From positions 2,322,116 to 2,386,115 of the forward strand of contig NZ_CP017834.1 in NCBI RefSeq assembly GCF_001907975.1: a stretch of DNA of 64,000 nt, written 5' to 3'. Under the pieces are notes generated by a model. That model was not told the DNA's origin. It saw nothing but the letters and a program-made list of their open reading frames with translations, and searched no databases. Positions 35,887 through 45,884 of this stretch are shown piece by piece (position 1 is the stretch's first letter; every line of letters begins with the position of its first letter). A program made the position numbers and the translations under genes. This DNA comes from Silvanigrella aquatica. Lineage in GTDB: Bacteria > Bdellovibrionota_B > Oligoflexia > Silvanigrellales > Silvanigrellaceae.

Positions 35887-36846
35887 ATGGAATTTTCAAC
35901 TATTATCGCTTTTATTTTTTCAGGTGTCGCATTACTTTTATGCGCTTGGTTAATTTTAACAAAACAAAAAATATTAACCCAAAATAAAACTCTTCAAGAT
36001 AAGATATTTGCCTTAGAGGCAAAAAGTATGACTCTCTCTCAAAAAGAAAATAAATCGGGAGAAAAAGATAAAAAAATCATTTCTCAAAAAATGTTCGAAT
36101 CACCTCAAGTTCCTTTACATTCCGCAGAAGTTTTACAACTGCGTAAAGAAAATTCGAAACTAAAAGACGATTTAAAAAAATCTAAAGAAGAAATTCGTCA
36201 CAAAGAAAAAGCTTTGAAGGAAGAAGAAAATTTATCTAAAAATAAATTATTTTCGTTAACAGAAGAAAATTCTCGCCTCATTGCTCAAATGCGCGAAATG
36301 GATGTGCAACTTAAACAAGCAAACAGCAATTTAAAAACTCAAATTCCCCTCGTTGATTTTGAGAAAAAAATAGCTGAAATTTCTCATTTGAAGGATGAAA
36401 ATTCAGAATTAAAACAAAAATTAGCAGAGCTTGATAAAATTAAAAAACAAAATTCTCATAAACTCTCCGCTGCACAAGAAAAAGTTAAAGTAATCGAACA
36501 AGAACTTCATAAGTGGACAGAAACAGCAAAGACAAATAATGGCAAACCTCTCGATGCCCACTCTTTTTTACGTTGGCACGACAGAGCTGTATCAGGACGT
36601 AAGATGTACAAACTCATGCGCCAAATGCGTGAGTTATCTGACAGTAAAGTTTCTACTTATCAAGATGGTATTACTGCCCTTTCCCAATGGGTTCTACAAC
36701 AAAAGAATATCACTTTACCCCCTCTTTCTTCTGGCGAAGTTCTTGCAGATAGGCTATTAGCAGAGGCATGGAATGCGATATTGCCTTCAAACCCCACTTC
36801 TATAATTCCAGACAGGGTTGAGAGCTCCTCCTCACTTTCACTATAA
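35887..36846 (+). CDS. Membrane-anchored coiled-coil protein
   Basis: 319 residues from the second ATG (35887), which has GGAAA upstream; a start at 35875 is possible. One N-terminal membrane helix (IIAFIFSGVALLLCAWLIL) is followed by a long Lys/Glu-rich coiled coil (about 30-205) with motifs such as LKDDLKKSKEEIRHKEKALKEEE. The C-terminal ~110 residues form a globular part with HSFLRWHDRAVSGRKMYKLMRQMRELSDSKV. The family is not recognised. It sits between the HTH gene and the methyltransferase-like gene on the same strand. Confidence 0.65.
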   Translation: MEFSTIIAFIFSGVALLLCAWLILTKQKILTQNKTLQDKIFALEAKSMTLSQKENKSGEKDKKIISQKMFESPQVPLHSAEVLQLRKENSKLKDDLKKSKEEIRHKEKALKEEENLSKNKLFSLTEENSRLIAQMREMDVQLKQANSNLKTQIPLVDFEKKIAEISHLKDENSELKQKLAELDKIKKQNSHKLSAAQEKVKVIEQELHKWTETAKTNNGKPLDAHSFLRWHDRAVSGRKMYKLMRQMRELSDSKVSTYQDGITALSQWVLQQKNITLPPLSSGEVLADRLLAEAWNAILPSNPTSIIPDRVESSSSLSL

Positions 36847-36913
36847 TTAGCTGAAAAAATGGAATAAAATTGCATTCTTGTTCTTTGAAAATTTTAATAT
36901 TGGTGTGTTTTTT

Positions 36914-38314
36914 ATGAATGATAACTATAAGCAGCGCTCTTCGTCACGTCCCTCCAGATCATCTCAATCTGATAACAGATCCTCTCCCCAGAGTTCTAAA
37001 TACAGAAGAGATGAACAAAAAAATATAGAGTGGAAAGCGAAAAAACCTTCGGCACCAAATATTAGAATGATGACAAGCCGTTTGGGTGTTTCTGAAAGAG
37101 TAATGCATGAACAGCCCTGCCGCATCCTTGAAAAATGCGGATCCTGCCCCATACTAGATTTTCCTTATAAAAATCAACTTTTACAAAAGACCACTGATTT
37201 TAAATCCAGATTACAAAAAGCCAGTGCTATTTTTTCCAACACAATTGTGAAAGATTGCGTAGAATCTGAACTACGCCTCGCCTATCGGCATAACGTAAAA
37301 ATGGTTGTGTCCGAACATGCTGGCTTAAAAAACGCAAAATTTTCTCAAATTGCAAATGAAAAGCGCTGGATAGATTTAGGAATGTATAGACAGTCAAGCA
37401 ATGAAGTGGTCGATACAGGCCGCTGCCCCATTCAAACAAATATCATGAATGATATATCCGCTTGGCTGCGCACAGGAATTCGAGTTCATAATATTTCAGT
37501 CTACACTCCTCAACAAAAAGACGGACTTTTACATTGCATTATTTTACGTTCTTCACATTATACAAGACAAGTCCTTGTTACGTTTGTTGTTACTAAACCC
37601 GCCCTACAAATATTACGCCCTCTTGCTCGAGATATTTCTGAGAAATTTATGAATATTCAAGGTGTTTTTATGCAAGTAGCTCCTCCAAATCATTCTGATG
37701 ATAAACAAGATCCTGAATTAAAAATGATTGTGGGACAAGATTTACTTGAAGAAAAATACAACGATTTATTTTTAAATTTTTCAGCTGCAAGCTATATGCC
37801 TGTAAATTCTTTGGTTGCCAATAGAATTTATAATCGTATAGAAGAATTGGCGGAACTCACTGGCAAAGAAACAGTATTGGATTTATACTGTGGAGCAGGT
37901 GGCATTTCATTAACATTAGCACGTTCCGCAAAAGAAGTCTTATCCATAGACTCATCTGTTCACTGCATTAAGGATGCAATTCGTAATGCAAAACGCAACG
38001 AAATAAGTAATGTTGGTTTTTACGAAGGCAAAGTCGAAGAAATTCTTCCGCAACTTATCAATGAAAAACGCCTTCAAAAAGCAGATGTGGTTGTTGTAAA
38101 TCCGGCACGCCAAGGATGCGGCCCTGATGTTATTGAACAAATAAGAAAATTAGAACCTAAAGCTTTATTTTATTTGTCATCATTTTTTGATCCCATGTTT
38201 AATGACTTAAAATGTTTTGTTGATGATGGATATTCTCTCGTATTTTTTGAGCCCTATGACACATTACCAGGAACAAATAATTATGAGGTTTTATGTTATC
38301 TGGTAAAAAAATAA
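36914..38314 (+). CDS. RlmD/TrmA-family methyltransferase homologue lacking the catalytic Cys
   Basis: 466 residues from the ATG at 36914. After a basic Ser/Arg-rich N-terminus it shows the Fe-S cysteines of RumA/RlmD (CRILEKCGSCPILDFPYKNQL plus a later Cys in GRCPIQTN) and the SAM motif TVLDLYCGAGGISLTLARSAKEVLSID. The DPPR motif is NPARQG, and the catalytic YxSCNP is YLSSFFDP: Ser stands where the methyl-accepting Cys should be. The C-terminal Glu (NNYEVLCY) is kept. RNA binding may persist, but uracil-C5 methylation by the known mechanism should not work. Confidence 0.85.
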   Translation: MNDNYKQRSSSRPSRSSQSDNRSSPQSSKYRRDEQKNIEWKAKKPSAPNIRMMTSRLGVSERVMHEQPCRILEKCGSCPILDFPYKNQLLQKTTDFKSRLQKASAIFSNTIVKDCVESELRLAYRHNVKMVVSEHAGLKNAKFSQIANEKRWIDLGMYRQSSNEVVDTGRCPIQTNIMNDISAWLRTGIRVHNISVYTPQQKDGLLHCIILRSSHYTRQVLVTFVVTKPALQILRPLARDISEKFMNIQGVFMQVAPPNHSDDKQDPELKMIVGQDLLEEKYNDLFLNFSAASYMPVNSLVANRIYNRIEELAELTGKETVLDLYCGAGGISLTLARSAKEVLSIDSSVHCIKDAIRNAKRNEISNVGFYEGKVEEILPQLINEKRLQKADVVVVNPARQGCGPDVIEQIRKLEPKALFYLSSFFDPMFNDLKCFVDDGYSLVFFEPYDTLPGTNNYEVLCYLVKK

Positions 38315-38335
38315 GCGGATGTGAATGGGTGTAAT

Positions 38336-38860
38336 ATGTTTTCAATTAGAATAAAAATTTTATTGACTTGCTTCACATTATTCTTTCCCTTAGCAGCATT
38401 TTCCTTCGATATTTCATGTAAAGATGAAAAAGGAAAACCTATATTTAATTTGAGTTATGAAAAACCACTTTCTACTCAAATTTCAAATAAATTAGGTATA
38501 AAAACAGCTGTTCTTAAAGGATTTAATGACGCAAATGATCGTTATAGTTTTATTGCAAATTCTTTTTCCGAAGAAACAGCAGATAATATACATACTTTGA
38601 CATTATTCGGATTTGGCCAAATCACTAAAAAATCTGCTGCGGGCAAAAGAAACACATCGTCTATTAAAACAATTAAACTCCACATTCCCAATGAAAAAAG
38701 CACAAAAAATTTTGGCACAGTTGAGTTCATCACCACAACATTTTTTCAAAATGAAGAACAAAAATTTGATTATTCCAGATGTCATTTTGAAGCCTTAATT
38801 ACCAAAGAAATTAAAATATACAATCGCATTTTAGACGCATTAAATACTAATAAAAAATAA
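38336..38860 (+). CDS. Secreted protein of unknown function
   Basis: 174 residues from the ATG at 38336; a GTG at 38321 is an alternative. A signal peptide (LLTCFTLFFPLAAFSF) precedes a strand-rich mature domain with two Cys (ISCKDEK, SRCHFEAL). No family recognised. It begins 21 bases after the methyltransferase-like gene and converges on the hexosaminidase with a four-base gap. Confidence 0.65.
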   Translation: MFSIRIKILLTCFTLFFPLAAFSFDISCKDEKGKPIFNLSYEKPLSTQISNKLGIKTAVLKGFNDANDRYSFIANSFSEETADNIHTLTLFGFGQITKKSAAGKRNTSSIKTIKLHIPNEKSTKNFGTVEFITTTFFQNEEQKFDYSRCHFEALITKEIKIYNRILDALNTNKK

Positions 38861-38864
38861 TACT

Positions 38865-41225
38865 TTATTTTGTGATTGCATTTTTAGGAACTTCTAAGTG
38901 AATTCCATTGGGATAACCTCGATAAAAAACTCCATATATTTTATTTAAATAAGATAAAAATCCTTTTTTACCATCCCCTAGTCTTTGTGCTAAGTTTTGC
39001 CAATTAATTTTGTCACCATTATTTTCAATAGAAGACCAAGCGGCTTCAGATAATCCCGCCATTTTTGGTAAAATCATATACATCAAATGATCGGTGCTGG
39101 GGACAACTTCTGTCCACAAAGCTCCTTCCAAACCTAAGATTTGTTGGTAATTTGATATTTGTTGAATTTTATTTCCTAATAATAAAGTTTTATGCGTATC
39201 TAAAAAAGTTGTTGCCCACAATAAACCTGCTTCCTGCCATTGTGTTGTATAAGCAATATCGAAATATGCATAATCAGCAAAGGCAATAACAGTAGGATAA
39301 TGATTTTGAATTAAATTTTCAGCCATTTGAATTCCTTGTGATGCCGCAGGAATCCAAACCCATGTGTGACCCATTTTTTCTGGAGCTATAACTTGCTTAC
39401 CAATGAGACCCTCATCTTTTTGCACAATTTGTTGCCAACCTGAAAGTTTAATTTCGGGAGATAAATTTTCTGCTATCTGTTGAAAGAAATAATGAGTTTT
39501 TTCCAATGCTGAATTTAATTGATTCCAAGGATAATGCGCACAAGCAGGATAATTTGACAACGCATTTACGGCAACCTCATCTCCACTTAAACTGATTTCA
39601 TTTGAATTTGCATAAATTGTCGTTTGATTTTTAAATTGATTGGCAATATTTTGAATTAATAAATTGATATTTTTTTTAAACTCCTCATTAGTTGTGTATT
39701 GACACAAAGGTAACACATTGTCTGTGTAACCTTGCACACCAAAATAAACAGATTTGTCATCGGGATCAGCAAATTTTTCCGGAGAAGATTTCATTAATGA
39801 TCGCGCATGCCCAGGCATTTCAATTTCAGGAATAACGGTAATTTGTCTTTGATTTGCATATTTTATAATTTCTTGCACATCTAATTTTGAATAATATCCC
39901 TTATAGTTATCATTCGCTAATGCGTAGTTTGCATGTGAAATATTCGCAATATCAAACTTTCCATCAATTAAATAGTTTGGTGCTATTTCATATCCCCAAA
40001 ATCTTTGGCTGCCAACATTGGTTAACTCAGGGAAATCGTCAACTTCAATGCGCCAACCTTCATCATCGGATAAATGCCAGTGAAGTGTATTGAGTTTATG
40101 AGATGCCATGACATCTAAAACTGACTTTATTTCATTCACCGTAAAAAAATGTCTTGCCACATCTAAAGAAAATCCCCTATAAGAAAATTTAGGATAATCG
40201 ATAATTTTTTGTGAAGAAATCATAGTATTCGCATTCCATATCTGCCTCAGTGTTTCATAAGCATAAAAACTTCCCGCTGTAGAATTTGAATATATTTTAA
40301 TGAGAATTATATTATTTTTATTACTTAAAATATCTATTATGTAACCTTCTTTTTTATTTTGAATATCTTCACATTTCTCATTTTGATCGCATGAAATAAA
40401 TTGAATTCCAGAGTCTGAGTATTTATTCACAATATCAATATTTTCCAAATTTAAGTCTTGTATTAAAGATTTTTTTATCATTTTTGCAACTTGAAAATTA
40501 TTAAAATTATTATAATAAATTTTCTTAATATCTTTAAAATTGACTTTTTTTTCATTAGGATATTTTTGCACAAAAGCGGGATTTGGAATAATAAAATTTT
40601 CATTATCAAAATTTGGTAATGAATTTTTCCAATTTTGATAGATATGATTTTTTAAATCTATTTCTACCTTTACAGGATCAAAGGACAAATTTACATAATC
40701 ATGAACATCAATAGGATTCATTATTTTATTATCAATATCATATAAAAAAAAGCCCTGGGGCATGGCAGATATATTTTGTGGTGGCCACTTTGCCCCCTGA
40801 AGAACGACTCGATAGGAACGATTTTTATTTAAAGGATAATTTAATATGGGAGTCAATACAGTAAAATACCCTGCTGTTAAATCGGGTCTTTTAAAATCAG
40901 AATATTTCTCAATTTGAGGATTTCTATCGGTTTTTAAATCAGCACAGTTTATCAGATTATTTTGTTCGCAAATTTGCATTTTAATATTGGCATTAGGATC
41001 ATAAAAAAAACGAAAGGAAAAAAATCCTAATTGCCAATTATTTACTGCTTGCTCATTTATATTCATATCAAACTGTGTTGTAAATGTTTGATTATCTGTT
41101 TCCCAAACATGCACGCTTGTGACAGTGATTTTTGAATTTATGCTCTCTTGATAATTAACAGAAAAAGCATAATGATTAAATAATAAACCTAACAAAATAT
41201 AAAATATTTTAATTTTTTTATTCAT
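38865..41225 (-). CDS. GH20 beta-N-acetylhexosaminidase (chitobiase-like)
   Basis: 786 residues. Signal peptide (IFYILLGLLFNHYAFS), an N-terminal CHB_HEX-type carbohydrate-binding domain (~25-190), a GH20 N-domain (~210-345), then the GH20 barrel: FSYRGFSLDVARHFF, LNTLHWHLSDDEGWRIE, VIPEIEMPGHA, and the catalytic Asp-Glu pair in SLSGDEVAVN (about residues 549-550). The order and the ~790-residue length match chitobiases such as those of Vibrio and Serratia. It releases GlcNAc from chitin or glycoprotein ends, in the periplasm or outside. AAGGAG precedes the start; a TTG one codon earlier is also possible. Confidence 0.94.
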   Translation of the reverse strand: MNKKIKIFYILLGLLFNHYAFSVNYQESINSKITVTSVHVWETDNQTFTTQFDMNINEQAVNNWQLGFFSFRFFYDPNANIKMQICEQNNLINCADLKTDRNPQIEKYSDFKRPDLTAGYFTVLTPILNYPLNKNRSYRVVLQGAKWPPQNISAMPQGFFLYDIDNKIMNPIDVHDYVNLSFDPVKVEIDLKNHIYQNWKNSLPNFDNENFIIPNPAFVQKYPNEKKVNFKDIKKIYYNNFNNFQVAKMIKKSLIQDLNLENIDIVNKYSDSGIQFISCDQNEKCEDIQNKKEGYIIDILSNKNNIILIKIYSNSTAGSFYAYETLRQIWNANTMISSQKIIDYPKFSYRGFSLDVARHFFTVNEIKSVLDVMASHKLNTLHWHLSDDEGWRIEVDDFPELTNVGSQRFWGYEIAPNYLIDGKFDIANISHANYALANDNYKGYYSKLDVQEIIKYANQRQITVIPEIEMPGHARSLMKSSPEKFADPDDKSVYFGVQGYTDNVLPLCQYTTNEEFKKNINLLIQNIANQFKNQTTIYANSNEISLSGDEVAVNALSNYPACAHYPWNQLNSALEKTHYFFQQIAENLSPEIKLSGWQQIVQKDEGLIGKQVIAPEKMGHTWVWIPAASQGIQMAENLIQNHYPTVIAFADYAYFDIAYTTQWQEAGLLWATTFLDTHKTLLLGNKIQQISNYQQILGLEGALWTEVVPSTDHLMYMILPKMAGLSEAAWSSIENNGDKINWQNLAQRLGDGKKGFLSYLNKIYGVFYRGYPNGIHLEVPKNAITK

Positions 41226-41305
41226 CAAATCTAAATCTCCTTAATTTTTAAAAATGAAATTTTTATTCTATTAAAAATTAGATTATAAATTATTTTTAAA
41301 ATACA

Positions 41306-42160
41306 CTATACTAGTGATATATCTTCAGAAGAATTATTTATATTATTTTGCAAAATAAGAGGATCGATCATTTCTACATTTTCAATAACTTTATTTTCGA
41401 GAGAATCAAATAAACCAAAAATAGCTTGGCTCACAGAGTGATCGGGATAACCTATGACAATGGGTTTGACTTCAGAGTGGGACTCACGAACTTTTATGCT
41501 TGTGGGAATAAAGGGTTCTAAAATAGGAAAACCCACCTTTTTGAGATCTTGAATCATGCTGCTGGCGTGTTTTGTCCCTTTTTGAAATTGATTCACAATA
41601 ATTCCTTTCACAACCAAATGCGGATTGTGATCTTGTTTAACCTCTTCAATTGTATTTTTAATTTCATGGGCAGCACGAATACTAAAAGCATCGCAATCAA
41701 TAGGAATAATAATTTCATTGGCAGCTATTAGACAAGCAAGACTGAAAAAATCGTTAGCAGGGGGAGGATCTAAATAAACATGATCATAGGTATTATTTTT
41801 TAAGCCCTCTTTCAGTTTCATAATTTTATGTTTATTTTCAAGCTTTGTTCTTAATTCTTCAAGCTCTCTGTTGCATGCAACAATATGCAAATTTGGAATT
41901 TTTGTTTGTGTCGTTATATATTCAAAAATAGATTGTCTAAATATGTTTAAATGAAGACAACTCTCATAATAATGAGTCAGAGTTTTTTCGGGCTGTTTTT
42001 TTGAACCAAGCACGTATGTTGTGGCGTTCCCTTGCGGATCAGAATCTATTAATAGTGTTCTTTTACCACGAAGAGCGGCACAGGATGCTAAATTAACAGC
42101 TAATGTTGTTTTTCCAACTCCACCTTTTTGATTATAAATGACCCTTATTTTTTGAGACAT
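41306..42160 (-). CDS. ParA/Soj-family ATPase
   Basis: 284 residues. The deviant Walker A is KGGVGKTTLAVNLA (residues ~12-25), followed by LLIDSDPQGNAT, the Walker B region HVYLDPPPAND and a C-terminal GIIVNQFQKGT motif. ParA ATPases move DNA or protein cargo along the nucleoid. No parB gene or parS-like site follows, so this is an orphan ParA, perhaps for positioning a cell-surface or flagellar complex. AGGAG is five bases upstream. It starts ten bases after the acyltransferase gene ends, in one likely operon with it and the SDR gene. Confidence 0.92.
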   Translation of the reverse strand: MSQKIRVIYNQKGGVGKTTLAVNLASCAALRGKRTLLIDSDPQGNATTYVLGSKKQPEKTLTHYYESCLHLNIFRQSIFEYITTQTKIPNLHIVACNRELEELRTKLENKHKIMKLKEGLKNNTYDHVYLDPPPANDFFSLACLIAANEIIIPIDCDAFSIRAAHEIKNTIEEVKQDHNPHLVVKGIIVNQFQKGTKHASSMIQDLKKVGFPILEPFIPTSIKVRESHSEVKPIVIGYPDHSVSQAIFGLFDSLENKVIENVEMIDPLILQNNINNSSEDISLV

Positions 42161-42169
42161 AGTTTCTCC

Positions 42170-43297
42170 TTATCCAAACCAAATGCTGCGCCTATTTTTT
42201 AATTTGTCTACAATCGTATCCTGAATTTGTTCCTTTATCATACGACTCATCTTGTAGACAAGCACGCGGTCGTTTTCGGCACCGGGACCAAAATTAGAAA
42301 AATCAACTGAAGGCAAAATATGAATACTCCATTTGCTTGGTAAGGGAACAAGACCTAAAGGCCCAAGCCAAGGAAATGTCCAAGTCACAGGAGTATAGGG
42401 AACTCCTATCATTCTAGAAAAAACAGTTTCACGCGCTAACATAGGATGAATTTCTTCAGGCCCAATAAAAGCAACAGGAACAAGAGGCGCCCGTGTTCTC
42501 AGACATAATTTTATAAATCCACCCCGACCAAAGCGTGCCAAATGATATTTGTCGCGATAAAGTTTTCCTAGGCCTTTTACACCTTCAGGAAAAACAACCA
42601 CAGGATGATTGTTTTCAAGAAGCTGTTGAGCATTTTCTTGACTGGCGCGCACACCGCCAAAACGATTCATCAAGGAACCTAAAAAGGGAAAGTGGAACAG
42701 AAAATCTTCCACCATAAAACGCAATTCACGATGCATATGATGTTCTTTTTGCACAGCCAATTTTAACATCGTCGCATCGTAAGGTAACCCGCCAGAATGA
42801 TTTCCCACTAAAAGAGCAGGACCTTCTGCGGGTATATTTGAAATGCCATATGTTTCAACTCTCCAGTATTTAATATAAAAAAAGTCTAACAAAGGCCTTA
42901 CAAATTTATCAAAAATAGGATCATATCCAAAAGGATCAACTTCTTCACTCCGTAACCTTAAAGAAAGTTCATGATATTTTTTTCTTAAATTAAATGGATT
43001 GAGTCCAGTAAAAAGATCTTCAGCAATAGATTCTTCAGATATATCTTCATGAGGCATGAGAGTTTTTTCAATTTCATGCCTGAACTCCTGCATTTTTCCA
43101 ATAACACTATAAAGTTCTTCTTTGGTAGCAAATTTTTCTTGATTATTATTAAATTTACTTTGCAAGTCTTTTTCAATGCGATTAAATTGCTCAATCAACA
43201 TTCTTCTTACATTGAAAATTTGATTTGAAAAATTTTGCAAATTTTCATTTGAATTATTATGTGAATGATTTGTCTTTTGGTTTGCAGATTGATTCAT
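42170..43297 (-). CDS. Lysophospholipid acyltransferase-like protein (PlsC superfamily)
   Basis: 375 residues. Residues ~135-375 form the acyltransferase domain: the catalytic block is VGNHSGGLPYDATML, in which the His and Asp are six residues apart as in the MGAT-like branch, then FGGVRASQENAQQLL, VVFPEGVKGLGK and GFIKLCLRTRAPLVPVAFIG. The first ~130 residues are Asn/Gln-rich and helical. It sits between an SDR gene (15 bases upstream) and the ParA gene. Membrane lipid remodelling is likely; the exact acceptor is unknown. Confidence 0.88.
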   Translation of the reverse strand: MNQSANQKTNHSHNNSNENLQNFSNQIFNVRRMLIEQFNRIEKDLQSKFNNNQEKFATKEELYSVIGKMQEFRHEIEKTLMPHEDISEESIAEDLFTGLNPFNLRKKYHELSLRLRSEEVDPFGYDPIFDKFVRPLLDFFYIKYWRVETYGISNIPAEGPALLVGNHSGGLPYDATMLKLAVQKEHHMHRELRFMVEDFLFHFPFLGSLMNRFGGVRASQENAQQLLENNHPVVVFPEGVKGLGKLYRDKYHLARFGRGGFIKLCLRTRAPLVPVAFIGPEEIHPMLARETVFSRMIGVPYTPVTWTFPWLGPLGLVPLPSKWSIHILPSVDFSNFGPGAENDRVLVYKMSRMIKEQIQDTIVDKLKNRRSIWFG

Positions 43298-43312
43298 TTT
43301 TATTGTTACCTT

Positions 43313-44386
43313 TTAATAGATTTGCTGAAACCCTTGGGACGTTGCATAAGCAGCATCTTCACCTAAAGTCGAAGATGGCATTGAAAAACCAATTTTACGC
43401 AGCCGATTTGCCTCAATCATTGATTTTAAGGCCTGTCTACTGGAATATTTTGAAATAAATCCAAGAATATCTTCTGCTTTTTTAGCATCTCCTACACAAA
43501 TAAATTGAAAAAAAGGAACGATATCTGAAGGCAAGTCCCAAATACGTGATGCATACCCTGCAGCAAAAAATGTGCGGCACATGGCAGAAACAAAGGGAAC
43601 AGGAATTTTACCAGACATATGCACCCCCGTACTCAAAGGTAACACCCCCCTACCCACAATGTTAAAAACACCTTCCACTTGGGATGATAAAGCCGTAATT
43701 TCAGCGCGTACCGCATCATCTTCATGAATAAATTGAACCAGAGGATCATATCCCAAAACTTTAGGAATCACCCCTGCAAAAAAGTAACGGGCACGGACAT
43801 TTGTAGAATTGGGCCCTAAAATGGGAGCAAATCGCAAAACGGTCACACAACAATTTTTATACATATTTGCAAATTCTTGAATTTGATTTTCAACGTCGAC
43901 ACGTGTTCTTACAAAATGCGGTCCTTGCATTTTTAAAGGATATTTCTCATGAATAAAATTTGGATTTTTAGGATGGGCACCATAAACAAATGTGGCACTA
44001 TGAACAATAAGTCTCCCTATTTGTGCCTCAGCAACCGCATTTAAAACATGATATGTGCCAATAGACTCCACTTCATGATGATTTGATTTATTACGTGTTG
44101 GTCCTGAAAAAAGTGCACCGTGAATAAAAGCTGTTACCTTATTTTCAATCAACACAGAAGACATGCTTGAGCTAGCTTCATCTTTTGTTAAATCAACACG
44201 ATGAAAGATAAATTTAGTAGAAACAATAGTTGGTGGTTTGATATCAAATATATGCACTTCTTTTATATTCGAAAGAGCGGCAAGTCTTTTCAGAACTTGT
44301 GATGTTAAAAAGCTCGATGCTCCTGTTAAGCCAATTCTTTCATGCATTTGTATATTGTCCATATTTCCTAGCCTATTTTCTTTCAT
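43313..44386 (-). CDS. NAD-dependent epimerase/dehydratase-like SDR
   Basis: About 357 residues from the ATG at 44386, chosen for GGAAG seven bases upstream; ATGs at 44362 and 44347 are also possible. The extended-SDR nucleotide motif is GLTGASSFLTSQVLKRLA. Then come FIHGALFSGPTRN, and SATFVYGAHPKNPNFIHEKYPLK with the catalytic Ser/Tyr region and RVDVENQI. Products of such enzymes range from sugar epimerisation to lipid-linked reductions. Position directly before an acyltransferase gene hints at lipid metabolism. It diverges from the dus gene. Confidence 0.85.
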   Translation of the reverse strand: MKENRLGNMDNIQMHERIGLTGASSFLTSQVLKRLAALSNIKEVHIFDIKPPTIVSTKFIFHRVDLTKDEASSSMSSVLIENKVTAFIHGALFSGPTRNKSNHHEVESIGTYHVLNAVAEAQIGRLIVHSATFVYGAHPKNPNFIHEKYPLKMQGPHFVRTRVDVENQIQEFANMYKNCCVTVLRFAPILGPNSTNVRARYFFAGVIPKVLGYDPLVQFIHEDDAVRAEITALSSQVEGVFNIVGRGVLPLSTGVHMSGKIPVPFVSAMCRTFFAAGYASRIWDLPSDIVPFFQFICVGDAKKAEDILGFISKYSSRQALKSMIEANRLRKIGFSMPSSTLGEDAAYATSQGFQQIY

Positions 44387-44473
44387 ATTGAAGCTTCCGG
44401 CATTTTCACATATACCACGGTACCATGAGCCCAAAGAGCTTGTATGTTCTTTAAAAATAACAAAGGAACGATC

Positions 44474-45670
44474 GTGTCAGAATTAAAAAATAAAAAAAAC
44501 CAAAGAGATATCCAATTAGGCCTCGCCCCCATGGAAGGTGTGACTTGCCTCGCCACACGACTTTGGTTTTCCGTGACATCGACACCAGATTTTGCCATGA
44601 CGCCTTTTCTGCGTGTGACTAGAGACTACCCTTGGAAACGGGTTGCTTCAACGTATGCAGCAGAAATTTTTGACCTAAAAGACTTTACCTCTTACCGTTT
44701 GATCCCCCAATTGATGGGAAATTCTCCCGAAGACCTCGAGCGGATTGCGTTACCTTTGCTACAGGGAACCTCCTTTGTCGATGTCAATTGCGGATGCCCT
44801 TCCCCTAAAGTGGTGGGAAGTCATGCCGGAAGTGGCTTGCTTGAAAAACAGGATGTGTTTGAATCCTTTTTAGAAGGACTTGAAGAACGCCTAGGCCATG
44901 GGCAATTTAGCATAAAAATGCGCTCGGGGTTTTTATCTCATGAGGAGTTTCCCCAACTTCTCAAAATTGTTTCTAAAAAAAATATCGCCCAGCTCACATT
45001 GCACGCCCGCACGCGAAAAGATCGCTATACTGGTCATGCCAAATGGGATTTAATCGATTTAGCAACCTTAAGTTGCCCGTTTCCCGTTGTAGGCTCGGGA
45101 GATATTATCAATGCCGAAAGTCTTGCCCAATTCTTAAGAATTGCTCCAAAAATTGATAAAGTCATCATTGGACGAGGAGCTCTTAGAAACCCTTGGATTT
45201 TCAATGAATTAAGAAGTAACAAAGCGGTTGAAATAACCGTGAGCACTCTTCTGCTTTCCTTATCCTGCTATGCCGTTTTACAAGAACTTTTAGCCCGCGA
45301 ACCCCTGAAACTTTTTGCTCTTGTAAAAGCAGGATTATTTTTAGAAGCTTGCGAAACCGATGAAAATAAATGGGAAAAATTATATCATAAATTAACTGAA
45401 ACTTTATATGGACAATCTGTTCCGCCATCCTCTCTTCAACTTGATAGAGCCAGTTTTGCCAGAGTGAAAATGATTTGGAATTCTTTGCGGAGTTCTTTAG
45501 GATCTGCTTTTATGAATCCACTTATTTTAAGGACTTCTAGCTTTTCTGATTTTGAAAAAGAAATTTTAAATACAGCTAAAGTGAGCAGTTCGCAATTGTT
45601 ACTTAACCACAATCCTCAATATGATTGGATTTATTCAGGAGCAAAATCAAATGGAAACGAACCCACCTGA
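44474..45670 (+). CDS. tRNA-dihydrouridine synthase
   Basis: About 399 residues from a GTG start at 44474, which has AAGGA six bases upstream; the upstream in-frame ATG at 44444 has no ribosome site. Family motifs: LGLAPMEGVTCLATRLWF, FVDVNCGCPSPKVVGSHAGSGLL with the catalytic Cys, FSIKMRSGF, LTLHARTRKDRYTGHAKWDLI, VVGSGDI and VIIGRGALRNPWIF. The enzyme reduces uridines in tRNA using FMN. A C-terminal extension of ~110 residues fits the longer Dus forms. The last 20 bases overlap the next small gene. Confidence 0.93.
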   Translation: MSELKNKKNQRDIQLGLAPMEGVTCLATRLWFSVTSTPDFAMTPFLRVTRDYPWKRVASTYAAEIFDLKDFTSYRLIPQLMGNSPEDLERIALPLLQGTSFVDVNCGCPSPKVVGSHAGSGLLEKQDVFESFLEGLEERLGHGQFSIKMRSGFLSHEEFPQLLKIVSKKNIAQLTLHARTRKDRYTGHAKWDLIDLATLSCPFPVVGSGDIINAESLAQFLRIAPKIDKVIIGRGALRNPWIFNELRSNKAVEITVSTLLLSLSCYAVLQELLAREPLKLFALVKAGLFLEACETDENKWEKLYHKLTETLYGQSVPPSSLQLDRASFARVKMIWNSLRSSLGSAFMNPLILRTSSFSDFEKEILNTAKVSSSQLLLNHNPQYDWIYSGAKSNGNEPT

Positions 45671-45884
45671 AAATTTATACAAAATGGAAAATAAATCTAA
45701 AGAAAATTCGATTCCTGAAAAAGATGATGCATCTAAACTCTGGGAACAATATCAATTGCAGCAGAACAAAAAAAAATGGGGGACTTGTATTTTATTTTCT
45801 TTTGTCATAGTTATTATTGTTATTCTTGTGTTCGTTGGGCTTTATATCGTACTTTCAACATCAGATCCCCTCAGCAGTCTATAA
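45651..45884 (+). CDS. Small single-span membrane protein
   Basis: 77 residues from the ATG at 45651, with AGGAG nine bases upstream. The charged N-terminus (ENKSKENSIPEKDDASKLWE) is cytoplasmic, followed by one membrane helix (CILFSFVIVIIVILVFVGLYIVL) and a short tail. It overlaps the dus stop region by 20 bases, so translation is coupled. Unknown function. Confidence 0.65.
   Translation: METNPPENLYKMENKSKENSIPEKDDASKLWEQYQLQQNKKKWGTCILFSFVIVIIVILVFVGLYIVLSTSDPLSSL

Noticed and set aside
41306..42160. Plasmid or chromosomal partition locus
   Set aside because: Only ParA is present; no parB gene or repeated parS-like sites follow, and no replication gene is nearby.
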